A stretch of 18,749 bases of DNA, taken from NCBI GenBank assembly GCA_033296885.1, contig MU864116.1:1-18749 (forward strand), written 5' to 3'. Below are positions 18,353 to 18,749 of this stretch, piece by piece (position 1 is the first letter of the stretch; each line of letters begins with the position of its first letter). The translations under genes were made by a program, and so were the position numbers. The stretch comes from Triangularia verruculosa (taxonomy: Eukaryota; Ascomycota; Sordariomycetes; Sordariales; Podosporaceae). A model generated the notes under the pieces. The model ran no database searches. It worked only from the letters and a program-made list of their open reading frames with translations, and was not told where the DNA came from.

Positions 18353-18445
18353 TGTATTAAAAATAAAAGTATTTATATAATTAATTATAAAGAATTTAAT
18401 TAAAGTATGATTATTTTTAATAATAATTGTAAATAAGTAAATTTT

Positions 18446-18749
18446 AGGTTATTAGTTCATATAGAAAATAATAAATATTATACAAATATAATATTTTATA
18501 ATTATTATAAAAATAGTAATCTTTTTATAACTATTAATATTATATTAAATTAATTATTTTTATTAAATATCTTTAACGATAATTACCGTTAAATACTATA
18601 TATATTATATTTATTTAACGACTTTCTCCCTTTGATAATAAGCTTTTTTTTATATATTATTATTTTTATTATTATTTTAAATATATTAATTTACTTTCAA
18701 TTTAAAATCTATATATTTTAAATTAAAATAATAAAGTATTTTAAATTAA
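18446..18749 (+). mobile_element. Beta element, 5' part, runs off the window
   Basis: It starts GTTATTAGTTCATATAGAAAA and follows beta (TATTATATTAAATTAATTATT, TTTATTTAACGACTTTCTCC, AAAATAATAAAGTATTTTAA) up to the window end. The start extends a few bases further upstream (TTAGGTTATTAGTTC) in common with 8930 and 4595, which helps define the family's 5' boundary. Confidence 0.8.

Overview
No intact gene is visible in this window. It looks like an AT-rich, repeat-choked heterochromatic block of a filamentous ascomycete (Pezizomycotina). Outside two short GC-normal patches the DNA is overwhelmingly A+T. CA and TG dinucleotides are almost absent while CG, CC and GG survive. Copies of the same repeat differ mostly by C/T and G/A transitions. 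That is the signature of repeat-induced point mutation (RIP), in which CpA becomes TpA. CAA/CAG codons in old reading frames have become TAA/TAG stops.

The window can be parsed as a nest of a few repeat families. Names here are working names. (1) Alpha is about 0.9 kb with six copies: 92-897, 1889-2773, 2987-3793, 7280-8175 (minus), 10419-11352 (minus), 13695-15064. It has fixed ends, no terminal inverted repeats, 11-13 bp target duplications (up to 16 in one copy), and a ruined but recognisable reading frame of unknown function. (2) Beta is about 0.95 kb, with full, fragmentary and 5'-truncated copies at 922-6612, 6955-7017, 8941-9984, 11990-12143 and 18446-18749. Its truncated tails sit in 15 and 19 bp target duplications. 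(3) Gamma is about 0.52 kb with five copies: 3981-4510, 6866-8371, 9990-11452, 11453-11977, 12563-13086. It has 11-13 bp duplications. (4) One RIP-mutated, internally short LTR retrotransposon lies at 15912-18352, with two ~276 bp LTRs.

Two LTR sequences escaped RIP and look recent. A solo LTR at 14149-14573 is flanked by perfect AATTA duplications. The right end of another LTR occupies positions 1-91. Both lie inside alpha copies. The nesting gives a relative order: beta and gamma first, alpha inserted into beta and gamma, RIP, then the clean LTRs. Two large head-to-head or tail-to-tail inverted repeats (beta at 4593-6497, gamma at 9990-11977) add to the palindromic structure.

The most interesting signal is alpha (and possibly gamma). 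These are short, TIR-less elements with long target duplications. For alpha, a protein frame is still conserved at the amino-acid level between diverged subfamilies. I do not recognise the encoded protein.
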